From positions 62,001 through 126,000 of the forward strand of contig JANEZZ010002886.1 in assembly GCA_026122225.1 (NCBI GenBank): DNA of 64,000 nucleotides, written 5' to 3'. This document shows, one piece after another, positions 46,061 to 59,049 of the stretch (positions are counted from its first letter, which is position 1; every line of letters begins with the position of its first letter). Under the pieces are notes generated by a model that worked only from the letters and a program-made list of their open reading frames with translations, was not told the origin of the DNA and did no database searches. The DNA comes from Heloderma charlesbogerti (taxonomy: Eukaryota; Chordata; Lepidosauria; Squamata; Helodermatidae). Made by a program: the position numbers and the translations under genes.

Positions 46061-46957
46061 TAGGGATGGGTGAGAATTTTGTTTGGTTCGCATTTTTATG
46101 CAAACATACCTGATTCGCACTCCACTAGCGATGTCAGAGGAATCCATCTGGAGGTTCAAGCCTGCCAAGGCTTTGGTGGCTCAGCCTCCCAGACTCTGGC
46201 TCGCTTGGCCACGAGCCGGCCCAACTCAACCTGCATCAAGTCAGGCCAGCTCATGGACTTCTGCCACCACCATCACCATTGCCAACCACTCTGCACAACT
46301 CTCTTGCTCGAGAGAGTTGTGCAGAGCGGCCGGCAGGCAATAGCAGCGGCAGCAATACTAGGTGGCAGGCAATTCCAGTGCAGGTCATTGTGTGCAAGTC
46401 TCCCTTCTCCCTACCAGCACTCCAGCAGGGAGAAGGGAGGCTTATGCACAACAACTGGAAAGTCTGTGAGTTCTAGCGGGGAGGCTGCAGTTTGGTTCAT
46501 GAATGCAAGCCGAGCCAAGGCTCCAAGGAAATTCGTCAATCCCCAAGAGGGCCAGATTTCCCCACGCCAGACATCCCTACACTCCACAGATGTATACATG
46601 AACTAGAATGCAGTTGTGCTCTGGAATCCACACATTTCCAAATGTTGCAATCAAGTTTGTCAATAAAGAAATGTGCACAAACAATCTGTGTGTTAGGGAA
46701 AAATGTGCACAAAATGTGCAGATTAGGGAAAAGCACACACAGAGCCCTATATGCAATGCAGGGAAATGTATAAATTTGAAAACGTGTGCACAAAATGCAT
46801 ATATTAGGAGAAATGTGCACCAAATCATGTATGCATTTTCATGCAGACATTTTAAAACAGAATTTACAAATTGATGCAGAAACAGGATGGAATGAACTTA
46901 GCAGTGGAAATCTAACGAACTGAACAAAAGCAAACTTGACAGATTCACCTATTCCTA
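46061..46957 (+). mobile_element. hAT-like element (TAGGGATGGGTGA ends)
   Basis: Left TAGGGATGGGTGAGAATTTTG; right, inverted, TAGGAATAGGTGAATCTG. The flanking octamers (cttttcat, ctttcagt) match poorly, so it may be old. The interior has a GC-rich half with an AGAGAGTTGTGCAGAG inverted pair and an AT-rich half with repeated AATGTGCACAAA units. Open frames inside on both strands are by-products. Confidence 0.55.
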
Positions 46958-47414
46958 CTTTCAGTTACCAAACAATAATCTCAGAAAATAACATGTATCA
47001 CAAATAGTCATATTGCCTCCTGCCACAAACCATTTTGAGCTAAAGGTTTATTTATACACAGCTCAGTTAAGGCTTTGTAATGCCAAAAGGGCGGGTGGGG
47101 CGGGGGATGTTCTTGGTTCTCCTTATGAACTCATTCCATGACATGAGCTAATATGACTATAGGCAAATTATCAGCCTTTTACTCTAGAATAGCAAAATAG
47201 GTTCCTTACATCCACACCTTCTCTTACCTTCTCTCTGTTAATTAGATATACTTTTATGTCTGTATCATGTCAATGACATTTTACATCCATTTGAGCAATC
47301 TATCTCGTTAGAAAATTGTTGATGCATTTCTAAAACCCCACTAACTTCAATAGACTTACTTCTGATTTGCTCAATTGCAATCATAATTTGTGGGGGAAAG
47401 GTTGCTGGTTTGGG

Positions 47415-47416
47415 AT

Positions 47417-47451
<35 letters not shown>
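47415..47451 (+). repeat. (TTTA)n microsatellite
   Basis: Nine TTTA units, 30 bp before the acceptor region of exon g. Confidence 0.95.
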
Positions 47452-47480
47452 GTGTGTGACTGAAATCTCTCTTTTTTCAG

Positions 47481-47564
47481 TTTGTCACCATACTGGAGGG
47501 AGTCCTGGCCAAACTATCCAGATATGATGAAGGGACATTATTTTCCTCTTTCCTTTCATTTACT
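47481..47564 (+). CDS. CADPS: CADPS exon g
   Basis: An 84-nt phase 0-0 exon: acceptor CTCTCTTTTTTCAG, donor ACT|GTAAGT. It encodes [18 protein letters not shown] followed by [10 protein letters not shown], a stretch conserved between CADPS and CADPS2; the variant residues here ([17 protein letters not shown]) follow CADPS. It joins VKAASKYV of exon h. Confidence 0.96.
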
Positions 47565-47749
47565 GTAAGTTGGTTTCTCTCCCACTCCTTATTGTCACTG
47601 CTTTGTGTATCCTACTTTTTACTGTTCTGTTTACAAAAGAAAACAATGCTTTACCATCTCTACCTTATATTTATCTAATGCTCATAGCTTTAAAAAAGAT
47701 GACTGAAGGATTATTATACTTAAAATCACAAAGGAACTACTTACATGGA

Positions 47750-47912
47750 CTAAAGGCCCGTGTTATAGCAACTTTACTGAAGCTAAGCAGGTCTGTGTCT
47801 GGTCAGTGCTTGGATGGGAGACCATTGGGAACCACATTAGACCACTTTGAGTTCCTTGATGACAGAAAGGGACATAAACATAGTATATTAAAAAGCAATA
47901 AAATCATAATCC
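47750..47912 (+). mobile_element. 5S rRNA-derived SINE
   Basis: 47779-47831 reads GAAGCTAAGCAGG...CTGGTCAGTGCTTGGATGGGAGACC, the 3' part of vertebrate 5S rRNA including its internal promoter C region. The 5' third is diverged. It is followed by a non-5S tail ending in an AT-rich stretch with AATAAAAT. Not a 5S gene: it lacks the conserved 5' half and terminator. Confidence 0.78.
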
Positions 47913-47917
47913 CCCGC

Positions 47918-48225
47918 TAAAAGCCAGTGCAGTGTAGAGGCTAGAGCGTTGGACTTGGTGTTGTAATGAATGTTAAACTTAAGACCCATTCATTTCAGTG
48001 GGTCTGCTCTAAGTAAGACTAACATTGGATACAACCTATAGTCTGGGGAGACCTGAATTCGAATCCCCACTCACTCACAAACTTACTGGGTGACATTGGG
48101 CCAGTCATTGTCTCTCAGCTTAACCTACTTCTTAGGGTTCTTGTGCAGGTAAAAAGAGAGAACTATGTATGGTGCCTAAACTCCTTGGAGAAGGGTGAGA
48201 TAAAATTCAGAGAGAGAGAGCGAGC
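47918..48225 (+). mobile_element. tRNA-derived SINE split by another repeat
   Basis: The head GTGTAGAGGCTAGAGCGTTG (box A) is separated from box B AATTCGAATCCCC by an 80-bp insertion. The body has TGGGTGACATTGGGCCAGTCA, as in the copy at 1733-1982, and the end carries a (GA)n run. Confidence 0.78.
47966..48044. repeat. Short repeat inserted between SINE promoter boxes
   Basis: AACTTAAGACCCATTCATTTCAGTGGG...TAAGACTAACATTGGATACA, same family as 15748-15832. It sits exactly between box A and box B of the surrounding SINE. Confidence 0.7.
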
Positions 48226-48861
48226 GAATTACTTTGGGTCAATGTGGCTATATGTATGTCACCCAGAATGAAGAACAATGCAGAAACCTCTGCTTTTCAC
48301 ATCCAAACCTGCAACACAGCTGCCCAGAAGCATTTGGGTCAGACTGGGAAGTACCTGCAGTCTCAAGTGGGGATAGAGGGCAGGCAGGCAATGGAGTATA
48401 ACTTGTAGTGAAAGCCCAAAGTCAGCACTGTGGAGGCTAGAGACAAGACAACAGAGTCTCAGCCAGTAACCAAGAACATTGCTCCAGCAGTAATCCGGAG
48501 CCTTCTTAGAGCTGAAATGATGCATGTCCTAGGTTCCACCTCCCTGGAGGAGTTCTTTTCTCATTTAAAGGGGCCGCATACTGATCCAGAAGCATTTGCT
48601 CCAGCATAGCTGTGATTTCTCTTTCTGTCTGAGACTGGAATGGTAGTGAAGGTGGGATTTCCTGGAGATGAGGACATTTCAGGGGAGGAGTCATCTGTGT
48701 CTGAGAAAGCTGGCAAGGAACTCTTCTCAGGAGCAGGTGGACAATCCAGTCGATTTGAGTTCTTCCTTCTCTGCATCTATGGAAATCTCTAGCACAGGAG
48801 TTCCTCAGTGGCTGCTTCCCAAAATGGTCCAGGGAGTGGCAGTGGGTCTCCCCTAAGGATG
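48226..48861 (+). other. Unannotated intronic stretch
   Basis: Nothing recognised. Confidence 0.45.
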
Positions 48862-49213
48862 GAAGAACAGGGATGTTCTCTGAACTTCATCTCAATGTTT
48901 GGTTCAGCTCACCCCCATTTTCATTTGCAACATGTTTTTTGGTTAATTTGAATGGGGAAGTTCACATTTCAAACAGGGAAAGTGTGTACTCCCCCTCCAT
49001 TGACTAAAGTGTGAAAATGCATTTTTTTTAATTTAAAAAAATGTGCATTTCAAAGTGTGCATTTTTCAAAGAATATGGATTTTTCGAACACAATTGCAAG
49101 TTCAGGAATGTGTTGACATTTTTCAAAAAAATGTGCTCCCTTTCACATTTGGGGTTGTGAACAGGCAAGTCCAGATGATTTGCAAACGAAAACAAAATTC
49201 TCATATATCTCTA
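48862..49213. mobile_element. Probable AT-rich hAT element
   Basis: AGGGATGTTCTC near the left and CATATATCTCTA at the right, with AT-rich AATGTGCATTT interior units like 46061-46957. No matching target octamer was found. Confidence 0.4.
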
Positions 49214-51137
49214 GTCCCTCCCATGCTTAGGGTTTCAGGATTCCTCTGTTGATGTTGAAACATCTGATTCTGTGTTCTGGGCCAAGACAAAGACAATGAG
49301 ATATATGAGGGTCAGATTAGATTTTTCCAGAAGGACGTGAAGACCCAGATTCCTGAAATATTGGCATCCAGTGATGTACATTCTCAATTGTTGCCAAAGC
49401 CCAGATCAAGATTTATAATTCCATGAAATTATTTTTCAAAGACTAAAAAAAAAACCCACTTTTATTTTGTTTAATAGACAGTGGTAACTACAAACCAAAG
49501 ACATATTCAGCATACAGTTCTGCCTCTAAACACCTAAAAAGATACTCAACTCACAATATAAAATGTATCATCACGTATGAATTCATCACACCTGCCATAA
49601 ACCCTGTAAAGGAGTCCAAAGATCTATGTGTGGATATGCATACACAGATCTCACCTGTATTCAAATTGCCCTGGTCATTTCAGTGGAGAATGCATATGGA
49701 TCAAGTTCATCCACTGAAGTGAATGGGTCAGCCCACATGTATGGAGATCTATGTATAGATCAGAATTCCTGTGCCTATAATAAATTGCTGGATCAGGTAA
49801 ATTAGCTACAGTGGTGGTCAAAACAGTAAAATGCCTGCTATATAGGCCTGGTTTATATATAACAGTCTTATAAAACCATAGTTTATTGGACCAAAAATGG
49901 GCCTTGTCTCCACACACACCCTCTTTGCCCCTACTCTTCCCTCTTCCCATCATGCACCCAGAGCTGAGGTTTATCATGGTCTGTTAAACCACAGTTCCCC
50001 ATGACATCCAGACTGTTAAATTCTTCTAAGCACTGCTTTCAAACCAGGATCAGATACCTTCCTCACTCAGCATCACTAGCAATAAATGACAAATTCAGTC
50101 AACCACTGAACCATATTGGGGAAAATCTTAACACTCCCAACTTTTTATCACACAGTAGAATACATGACAGAGAAAAAATCAGACATATTTGCATTAATAC
50201 AGATGGTCAAGCAAGTCTACAGTATATTCATGCGTGGATGGCCTCATTGTCCCTTGTGAACAGCCTTTTTCTCCACTGTTTTAGTCAATGGAGATCCTCC
50301 CCAACATTGTCCTTTCTATTGTGGATGATGCCAGAGTCATTAAGAATCTGATAATATACATCTATTTTATTTTATTGTTAGTTTGTGGACTGCCTTTCAA
50401 CATACATTTTCAAGCTGCTTTACAGTATAAATCTCTATATAAAAATCAATATAAAGATCACACACACAAAAAACACTTAAAATTATAACTCAAACTCAAA
50501 CTAAATCTAGTAAAATCCCATAATATTTGCTCCTTTGTGCACACCATCATACAGAGAGAGCATTTTGCCATCTGGAAAGTAAGAATCGAGATGGATGAGC
50601 TCTCTGAAGCTAACCTCAGATTATCCTGGAAATTACCTGAGATCTTCCCCACAAAATTGGAAGCTCTCAGATAATTTTTCCAATCTAATACAATCCAGGC
50701 ATCCTTGGAAAAGTTGCCTGCCATCTCCCTGCTGGGTCCATAATGGAGAAAAGCTGCTCCATCAGCTTGTTTAAGGGAAGGAGGGAACCCCTACAGGGGC
50801 CCAGTCCAGTGGTGTGGGAAGAAAGTCTAATTCCCACTGGTCCTCACTAGGGGATAGCCCCACCTCTCCCATCATCAGATTGGGCCCTTGCTGCCTCTTC
50901 ATCTCTCCATTACACTAGATAATAATAACATTTCTATCCACTCTTCTACTAAAAGTACCCAGAACCAACATAATCCTGAAACCATATAATACAATCAATA
51001 GAAATGCAATTACATCATTTCTAAAAGCAATAACAAAGTGCAGCCAACACTTAAAACAAAGCAAAACACAAACCTGGGGGCAGAAAGAGTGAAAGATGTC
51101 AGACATTGACACTAGCAGCTCTAAGACTAGATGTTGC
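49214..51137 (+). other. Intronic stretch with antisense LINE tails
   Basis: Around 50363-50480 (GCCTTTCAACATACATTTTCAAGCTGC) and 50925-51060 the sequence resembles antisense LINE 3' ends. The rest is unassigned. Confidence 0.4.
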
Positions 51138-51480
51138 ACCAGGGATGGGAAACCTCTGCCTGGGGGCCTAATCCAGTCCACAGAGGTTCCCCATCTGCCC
51201 CAGAGATAGCAGCGGGTATGTGGGACCACCCCCATGGGGACATATGCTGAACAAAGCCTGGGATTCAGCAGGCGATGGGAGGAGCACCAACTGAGACCCT
51301 TTCTGTGTGCTAAGAGAGGCGTGCAACACTCATATGTCTGTCTCAACATGGAGAAAAGCAGAATGGGTAGGGGTGGGGCAATGACATCAGTGGGCATGGC
51401 CATGTCCATTGATGTCATCTGGCCCATGGAGGGCTGGGTGGGGAGTAGTTCAGCCTCCCATCTAAAACTTTGATTTTTGG
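51138..51480. mobile_element. Possible hAT element, one end
   Basis: Left end CAGGGATGGGAAACCTCTGC fits a hAT terminus. No right terminus found; limit arbitrary. Confidence 0.35.
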
Positions 51481-52152
51481 TCAAAGACACAAAGAAGGAG
51501 CCTGACAAATTTCAACTGACAATTATTCTCCAACTCCAACTTTTGATTTCAGCTGAAGCTGGAGAATAATTTGCAGGCTTGTAAAGCTCACCACTCCCTT
51601 AAAAGATGCCAGCAGCAGAGGATGTGGAGGTGGCAGGTTTTGAGACTCTGGAAGTGCTAGCATCAGCCCTAGTAGACCAATTCATTCTCTTGAGGATCCA
51701 AGCTGTTCCTTTATGGATACAGGCTCTCCAGCATTGCACAGTATTGTTTGCAGTGAGTAGCATGGAAGTTCTGGCTTATTGTAGTTGTGCAAATGGAATT
51801 TGGGGTACATCCAGTTGGCTCTAATTTAGGGGGACAGACTTGTTCATTTCGTGCTTCTGATCCCCATAGTCCTTGCTTGCAGGCTGCTTTAGCCTACACT
51901 GGTCCTCCAACCCATTCCTAAAGCTGATGGGTACTAACATGGATTATGAAGCATACATAATTAGCTTTCCACAGTGATTATGGGGGTGTCTTGTGCAAGA
52001 AAAAACTTCATGCCATGTCAAACCAGGAGCTCAAGACACTGCAGTGCAAACATGCCTTTAGATGGTTGGATCTCAAGGACAAGAACTGGATAGGTAGGGA
52101 AACATTTTCCCCAAGTGACTATGCATTTTTTAAGAATTTGAATACTGAATAG

Positions 52153-52347
52153 GAACATAGGAAGATGCCTTATACTGAGTCTAGTATACTGAGTCCATCT
52201 AGCCCAGTATTGCTGACACTGACTGGCAGCAGCTCTCCAGGGTTTCAGGCAGGATTCTTTCCTTGCCCTACCTGGAGAAGCCGGGGATCAAACCTGGGGT
52301 CTTCTGCATGCACAGCATGTGATCTGTCACACTGAGCTATGCCCCCT
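52153..52347 (-). mobile_element. tRNA-derived SINE, antisense
   Basis: Antisense of the tRNA-like head (CATAGCTCAGTGTGACAGATC on the minus strand) with a B-box-like GGTTTGATCCCC. The tail side holds AGGAACATAGGAAGATGCC. About 195 bp. Confidence 0.75.
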
Positions 52348-52789
52348 CAGAATAATTAGATGGTGGCAATCTGACACGTAGGTACCGAATATACAAAAGT
52401 CCTCAGCATCCTAGCTGCTTCTTCCTGAAACTCATTTAAAACTACAGCTTTCCATGGATGAATTATTCTGTCTAAGCCTTTGCCCTGCATCTTCAATATG
52501 GAGATAATACTGACCAACCCTACTGTGGTTGTTGAAATGATTTTAACAAGATCATGTATCTGAAGTGTTTGGAACACTCTGAAGCACCATATAAATGCTA
52601 AGCATTCTTGTTGTTGTTATTCTTATTGTCATCGTTGTCTAGTAGTACTGGGTACGGACAGCACAAGATCATGAGTCTTCAAGAACCATCAGTTCCAGTG
52701 CCCACTATTCTGTTTTGCTCTGTGTCATAAAGAAGCCAATAGTAATGTGAATTCATCAGTGCAGAGGGCAGCTGCCAGGAATCTGCCTT

Positions 52790-54785
52790 GTGTTGACCTG
52801 AGTTTTAAATGAAATTGCATAGTGCTGGCCTAAATAGGAAACAGGTGGATGTAACTTTGGCTCCTGCTTGTCCAGTTATAGTGGATACCTTTCCATTAGT
52901 ACAGCCCAAGGATGTGGACAGAATCCTTGGAGAGGTGAGGCTTACCACTGGTGTGCTAGACCCTTGCCATTCCTGGCTTATAAAAGCAACCGGGGAAAGG
53001 AGGACTGGCTGAGTGGCTAAAGGTCACAGAATCATAGAATAGTAGGGTTGGAAGGGGCCTATAAGACCATCGAGTCCAACCCCCTGCTCAATGCAGGAAT
53101 GCAAGTCAGAGCATCCCTGACAGATGGCTGTCCAGCCTCATCTTGAAGGCCTCCAGTGTGGGAGAGCCCACTCCCTCCCTAGGTAGTGGTATATGCCTCT
53201 TTACAGCAAGGTGTGATTCCGTCTTGCCTAAAGGAGTCAGTAGTAAGACTTTTGTTTTTGTTTTTTTAAAAAAAATATCCCTGAACCCTACTATATTGCA
53301 TAATTTCTGGCCAGTCTCCAAAATTCCATACTTGGGCAAAGTGCTGGAGCATGTGGCTTCTCAGGTCTAGGGATTTCTGGATGAGATGAATTATCTAGAT
53401 CCATTTCAATCTAGCTTCAGGCTGGGGACAGAGACTGCTTTGATCGCCTTGGTGGATGAGCTGCGGTGGGAACTGAGTTGGGGGAGTGTGTCCCTGTTGA
53501 TTCTGATGGACCTTTCAGCACCTTTTGATATCATCAACCATTGTATCCTTGTGAAGCATCTGTGTGAGATGGGACTGGGAAGCACTGTTATATGGTGGAT
53601 TCGGTCCCTTTGGAGGGACAATCTCAGAAGGTGGTGCTAAGGGATTCCTGTTCAACAATGTGGCCAATGGCCTGTGGAATCCCCCAGGGTTCCATCTTAT
53701 CCCCCATGCTATTTAACATATACATGAAAGCACAGAGAGAGATTGTCCAGAGTTTGGGGTCCAGTGCCACCAGTATGCTGATGACATCTAGTTCTATCTC
53801 TCTGTCTAAATCCAAGGAAGCTGTTCTGGTTCCAAATCAGTGTCTGATATCGATAATGGGCTGAATGAGGGCAAAGAAACTGAAGCTTAATCCAGACAAG
53901 ACAGCGGTGCTTTTGGTCAGTCATCAGGGAATAGGGATTCAACCTGTGCTGGATGGAGTTACAACTCCCCCTGAAAACTCAGGCTCACAGTCGGAGTGTA
54001 CTCTTGGGCTTGGCTCTGAACCTGAATGCCCAGGTCTTGGCAGTGGCCAGGAGTGCATTTCCACAGCTGAGGCTAGTGCGCCCACTATGCCCATTCCTAG
54101 AGATGTCTGATCTGGCCATGGTCACACATGCCTAAGTTACATCCTGTTTGGACTACTGTAATGGGCTCTATGTGGGGCTGCCTTTGAAAAGCATTCAGAA
54201 ACTTCAGCTGGTCCAGAATGCTGGGGCCACACTGTTCACTAGGGTCAGTCACAGGGTTCATGTGACTCCCTTGTTATAGTAGCTTCACTGGCTTCTGGTC
54301 TGTTTCTGGGCAGAATTCAAAGTGCTGGTTATGACCTATAAAACCCTTTCTGGCTTGGGACCAAGCTACCTGAAAGTCTGCCTTCTCCCATACAAATCTG
54401 CCTGGTTTTAAGGTCTTCTTGAGAGACCCTTCTTTCAAGATCACCACCTTCAGAGGCGCATTTGGTGGCAATCCAAGAGAGGGCCTTTTCAATGGCTGCT
54501 CCCAAGCTGTGAAACCCCCTCCCAAAGAAGGCTAGGGTTGCTCCCTCTCTGCTGTCCTTCCACTGGCAGGGAAAGAATGCTTTATTCAAGAAGCCTTTAG
54601 TCTTTAAGTGGGTCTGTTGGGTTGAGTGCTTTTGTTGGTTTGTTAGTGTAATTGTTATGTTTTTATTGTATTTTAATGTATTGTTTTATTGTTTTAATCA
54701 ATTTTAATTGTGCCTGTAAGCCAACTTGCATGCCATTTATTTTTTTTTTTTGGTAGAAAGGCGGGGTACAAATCAAATAAATAAA
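52790..54785 (+). mobile_element. L2-type LINE, sense, broken
   Basis: Decayed ORF2: LDPFQSSFRLGTETALIALVDELRW and LLILMDLSAPFDIINHCILV in one frame, CGIPQGSILSPMLFNIYM in another, and YADD at 53774-53785 followed at once by a stop. The C-terminal part near 54200-54560 and a 3' end with AGGCGGGGTACAAATCAAATAAATAAATA complete the copy. A CR1 fragment interrupts it at 53028-53190. Multiple frameshifts. Confidence 0.82.
53028..53190 (-). mobile_element. CR1 3' end fragment nested in the L2 copy
   Basis: The first 160 bp match 32222-32380 with few differences (AGAATCATAGAATAGTAGGG, ACCATCGAGTCCAACCCCCT, GTCCAGCCTCATCTTGAAGG). A truncated CR1 in opposite orientation to its host LINE, so the L2 is older. 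Confidence 0.88.
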
Positions 54786-55714
54786 TACCTTCCAGAGTCA
54801 AAGGAGTTGTGCGGGAATGAGAATGCCACAATATAGTCAGCTTTTACTTTATTTCTTGCATTCCGGTACACATACCCAAGTACAAAATCAGCATGCCCCA
54901 ACAACCCTTTTAGTCCCATTTAGTTAGATCCCAAGCTGATGGCTTTAGACGACTTTTTGAATAGTGACAAAATATGTTTCCTGAATTATCTTAATAACAG
55001 TCTTACTCAGGAAGCAATCTTTTCAGCTGTAATTCACTAGGTCTTCCCAAATTAAATTTTGAGCTTGGTTCCTTAGATTGTGCAAAAAACAAACACTAGA
55101 AATGTTAGACAAGGTGAAGAGAATGAAATGATATTAGGCAATGTTAAGCTATCTTTTGGAGAACATCAGTTCCACTATAGGTTCTTCCAAAGAAGACTAT
55201 GTAGTGGTTGCCCCTACTCACCATTTTGATTGCCCAGAGATGATTGAAAAGATCTAAATTTTATATGGAAATCTCAGTTTACTAACCAGCATCTTAGACT
55301 AGAGTTGAAGCTGGTTTAAGATCCTGTTTAATATACTGACATTAAACCACAGTTCCCCATTTCAAATGTAATGGTTAACTGTAGTTTAAGTAAACCAGGA
55401 TGCAAGTGCCAAGAAATAGAGGAGGTGAGGAGAGAGGCAAAAAGGGAGCACATGGTCTCGTTGTTCATTCCCAGCTGTTGAAATATGGCTTAGCAAGCTG
55501 AGAACTGAGCTTCTGAACCGGGCCAAAGAACATCATGGGGAGGCATCCCATATGCTTATGACAGTCTGCCTAAAGGAAGCATCAGCAGAATAGCATAATT
55601 CTGTAGGTTTGTACTATCATCTTTGATTTAGAATAACAAGGAAGTCAATTCTTATTATAGTCCATTTGCTTTTCCTACTGCTGTATGAACAAGTCATCTT
55701 AAAAAATATTGTGG
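54786..55714 (+). other. Unannotated intronic stretch
   Basis: Nothing recognised. Confidence 0.45.
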
Positions 55715-55920
55715 TCAGCTGGTCCAGAATGCTGGGGCCACACTGTTCACTAGGGTCAGTCACAGGGATCATGTGACTCCCTTGTTATAGCAGCTTCACT
55801 GGCTTCTGGTCTGTTTCTGGGCAGAATTCAAAGTGCTGGTTATGACCTATAAAACCCTTTCTGGCTTGGGACCAAGCTACCTGAAAGTCTGCCTTCTCCC
55901 ATACAAATCTGCCTGGTTTT
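55715..55920 (+). repeat. 206-bp duplicate of internal L2 segment
   Basis: Matches 54204-54409 with two differences (at TCACAGGGATCATG and TTATAGCAGC). It covers an internal coding part of the L2 ORF2 with neither 5' nor 3' LINE sequence, same orientation, about 1.5 kb downstream. Confidence 0.9.
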
Positions 55921-58900
55921 TAAAACATATTTCAAACAACCAGTCTTTTACCAACTTCTTTTATCAAACATTGTCCAGTCTCTCTGAAAATGACATGTCA
56001 CCAGGGGTCTTATGACAAGCCGTTTTATCACCTAGTAGGATACCCTCATTTTCAATCCTTGCTGTGAAATTCAGCTTAAAATTAATGCATCAGTTGTCCT
56101 AATCGCATTCTCGCTAACCACATCATTATAAAGTATTCTCTAGGAGTTTTTTCTAAACAGAACCTCATTCTACATTTGGTTAGATAGATGAAGTAAGATG
56201 TTTTCTGCAGTCAGTAATGTTTCTTGAACCTGGCAATCCAGTTATTAGTTAGGTATATCTATGCCTATGAAATGAATTGCAACCAAGCTGATGACAGCTG
56301 CCGAGGTATGATTTAATCTGAAGAGTCTCTTCTTGTTGAAGTGGGAGGGGGGAGTGAATTAACTGCTACATTAATTAAAACTAGAAAGTGCATTTTACCC
56401 TTGGGAGAGGTTACTGGCAATCTTATTTTTGTTCTGCACAAATTTTGTTGTAAACTGAGAAATTTCATGGGAAAAAGTCACATAATTCATGAAGAGCTAC
56501 AGCCTAGCAAAAAATCACACAACATCCGGCAGTGTGGAAATTGCAGTATATGTAGCCAAATTTTATACTAAAGAAAAACAAGCAGTTGTGGTTGTTGTTT
56601 TTTAAGCTTTGGTGGTGGGGGGGGGGGTTGTGAGAAGGGAATTGGAAGACAGATTGAATTATTACTATATTATATCTTTATCATGGCAAATGTTCATTTT
56701 ATTTTGCTGTAGTTCCATGACTCCTTCTTTCTGGCTTATTTTTAAATTACCATTTTTCATAAGCCCAGATTCTAGAATTATTTCTCTGTTCCCAGTTTTA
56801 TTACCATAGCGTATTCTTCCCTTCCTCCAGGCATCGCAGTGTCTGACAAATACATTAATATATATGTAGGTTAGTCATTCAGCTACTTCTTTTACTGCTG
56901 CTATTTAATCTTTATTTGGTGTCAACTATTCTAGATGCTGTTCAGCAGGGATGAAGAACCAGTGGCCCATGGGCTGGAGTGAGCCCATGGGACCTCTATA
57001 TCTGGCCCGCTGGCCTCTCTACCCAGGTCCTTCCCCCTCTTGTCGGCCTTCTTTTCCTCACTGCTCAGCTTTTTCCCACCGATCACCTGAGCAGTGTGGG
57101 GGCAGGTCATGGGAAAAAGAGGAAGCTTCCTCCTGAGACCCCACCAACAGTGCTCAGCTAATTGGCAGGAATCACCTGAGCAGCAAGGAAGAGGGGCGTG
57201 GCTGCAGAGTCCCACACACACATCTGTCCACACACCCCATTCTTTCTCACACACACACTTTGGGATCATGGAAGGAGGGAAGTTCTAAACCTCCCCTTCC
57301 TTGTGATCCTCCACTCACTACTCAGTTGATTGGTGGGAAACAGCTGAATAGCATGGAAGAAGGGCAGGCAGAGTCCCTCTACAGTCACACCTCATATTCC
57401 CCATAGCTCAGATGGTTCCAGCTAATCAACTGAGGGGGTGGCCACAAGGGGTGGTTTAAATTTCACCTCTCCCCATGATCCTGATGACTGTATGTCGAGT
57501 TAGGTATCTGCAAGTGTCCTGCCAAAATAAGCATGTATCTAAAACAGCAATGCTGATCTCACTGCTGGGAATACGTTTTGGTTTTCCCATGTACTGCTTG
57601 GAAATTTGCTACAGAAACTCTCAAATTCAGTTTGACTGGAGACCACAGAAGGTTTGAAAAAATGAATGTGTGTATCTTAGGCAATGACAGCTCTGCAATA
57701 CACCCTTCAGCTTTTTGAAAAGCTATTGCCTGTACATAGGCTAAGATGACTACTCAGTAATCGAAATCCCTGATAATAGACATTACAGCCAGATCATTCT
57801 TCCCAGAGAATAAGATGCCATGCATGCATTTAAACACCAAATCTAGTAAGAGGAAGAACTAGATCACTTTCCTATATACCTTTAAATGCAACAATATCGC
57901 TAGTGCTTAGGGATGCTGCAATAATTTTCCAGGTTTGATTTCCATCACAGAAAGTATTGTCCCACTGGTATGGACAATTATCCAAAACCTGCCTTATGAC
58001 TGATTCTATCCAATTTTCCTTGAGTCAGAAAAAATATTTGCAGCTGGACAAGCTAGGCATTGGAGGAGGAAATATGCATATCTTACAGCACTTGAACATA
58101 TTTCACTGTGCAGTAAATGCACATTCACATCCAAAACAATAAAAATGCATACACTAGACTGCCCCTATAATGCACATCAGTCTGCACAACTTTTTCAGGG
58201 AAAAGGCCAGATTCCTAGTAGACTGAAGTGATTCAGAAAAAAAAAATAACTTCTGTCCAAGATGCTCCATGGGCTTTCTATGACAGCAGCAGAGGGAGGG
58301 CATGGAACAGAAACAGCCTCCACAGAACCTATTCAACAGTTCATATTATCCCCTTTTTGGAACCCAGGATTTATAAATAACACTTTTTAAATTCTAACTT
58401 TCCTTGGTAAGTTACAATTTACAAATGTACAACAGTTGCTCTTTTCCCCACCCCTACCCCAGCCATTCTTCTGTGCTTTTAAACTGCACGTGAATTATAG
58501 TAACACTGGGCTTGATTTCAGCCAGACACACCCGTGTAGCCCTGTATGTCTCCTTGCTTTGCTTAATTGTTCACGCATACATCGTAGGAGTACATCCACC
58601 CACTCACACATACTGAGTCACTCAAACACTCATGTTTCAACTGGAATATGCAATTTATTCATCACATAATGCAGCTGTGTGTTTGTGTCTGTGTGCATGT
58701 GTGCACACGTGCGTGCATGTGTATGTTGTATTTAGGCTACTTTACTAGTAGTTTTAGAAATATTTAGAAGAAGGTGAGCATTTTAGAAACCCAAACAAGG
58801 ATGGTGATCAATGATATATTCTAATTAAATGCGTATTTGTTACAGAAATGCTCAGCCTTGCAGATGGGATGCATTATGGTACCTTTGTAAAAGGGTCTCT

Positions 58901-59049
58901 CTGTCCATCTGGAAACTGTTCAGTTAGATATGTTGACTCAGAAATTCATAGAAACACCACCACCCCCATTCTGTTGCCAGCTGCAGAAATAGCCCAGTCG
59001 CATGCATTCCTTATCAAGAACAGCAACAGAAAAGAAGTGAGGGTTTGGG
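55921..59049 (+). other. Intronic stretch, mostly unannotated
   Basis: A G run at 56619-56628, a possible hAT terminus CAGGGATGAAGAACCAGTGG at 56946, and a TG-rich tract at 58678-58728. No exon recognised. Confidence 0.45.

Noticed and set aside
46070..46606. 178-codon open frame
   Set aside because: Lies inside a hAT-like element with inverted pairs, shows no protein family motif, and has overlapping frames on the other strand.
47779..47831. A functional 5S rRNA gene
   Set aside because: Only the 3' half of 5S matches and the 5' half is lost. It is followed by a SINE-like tail.
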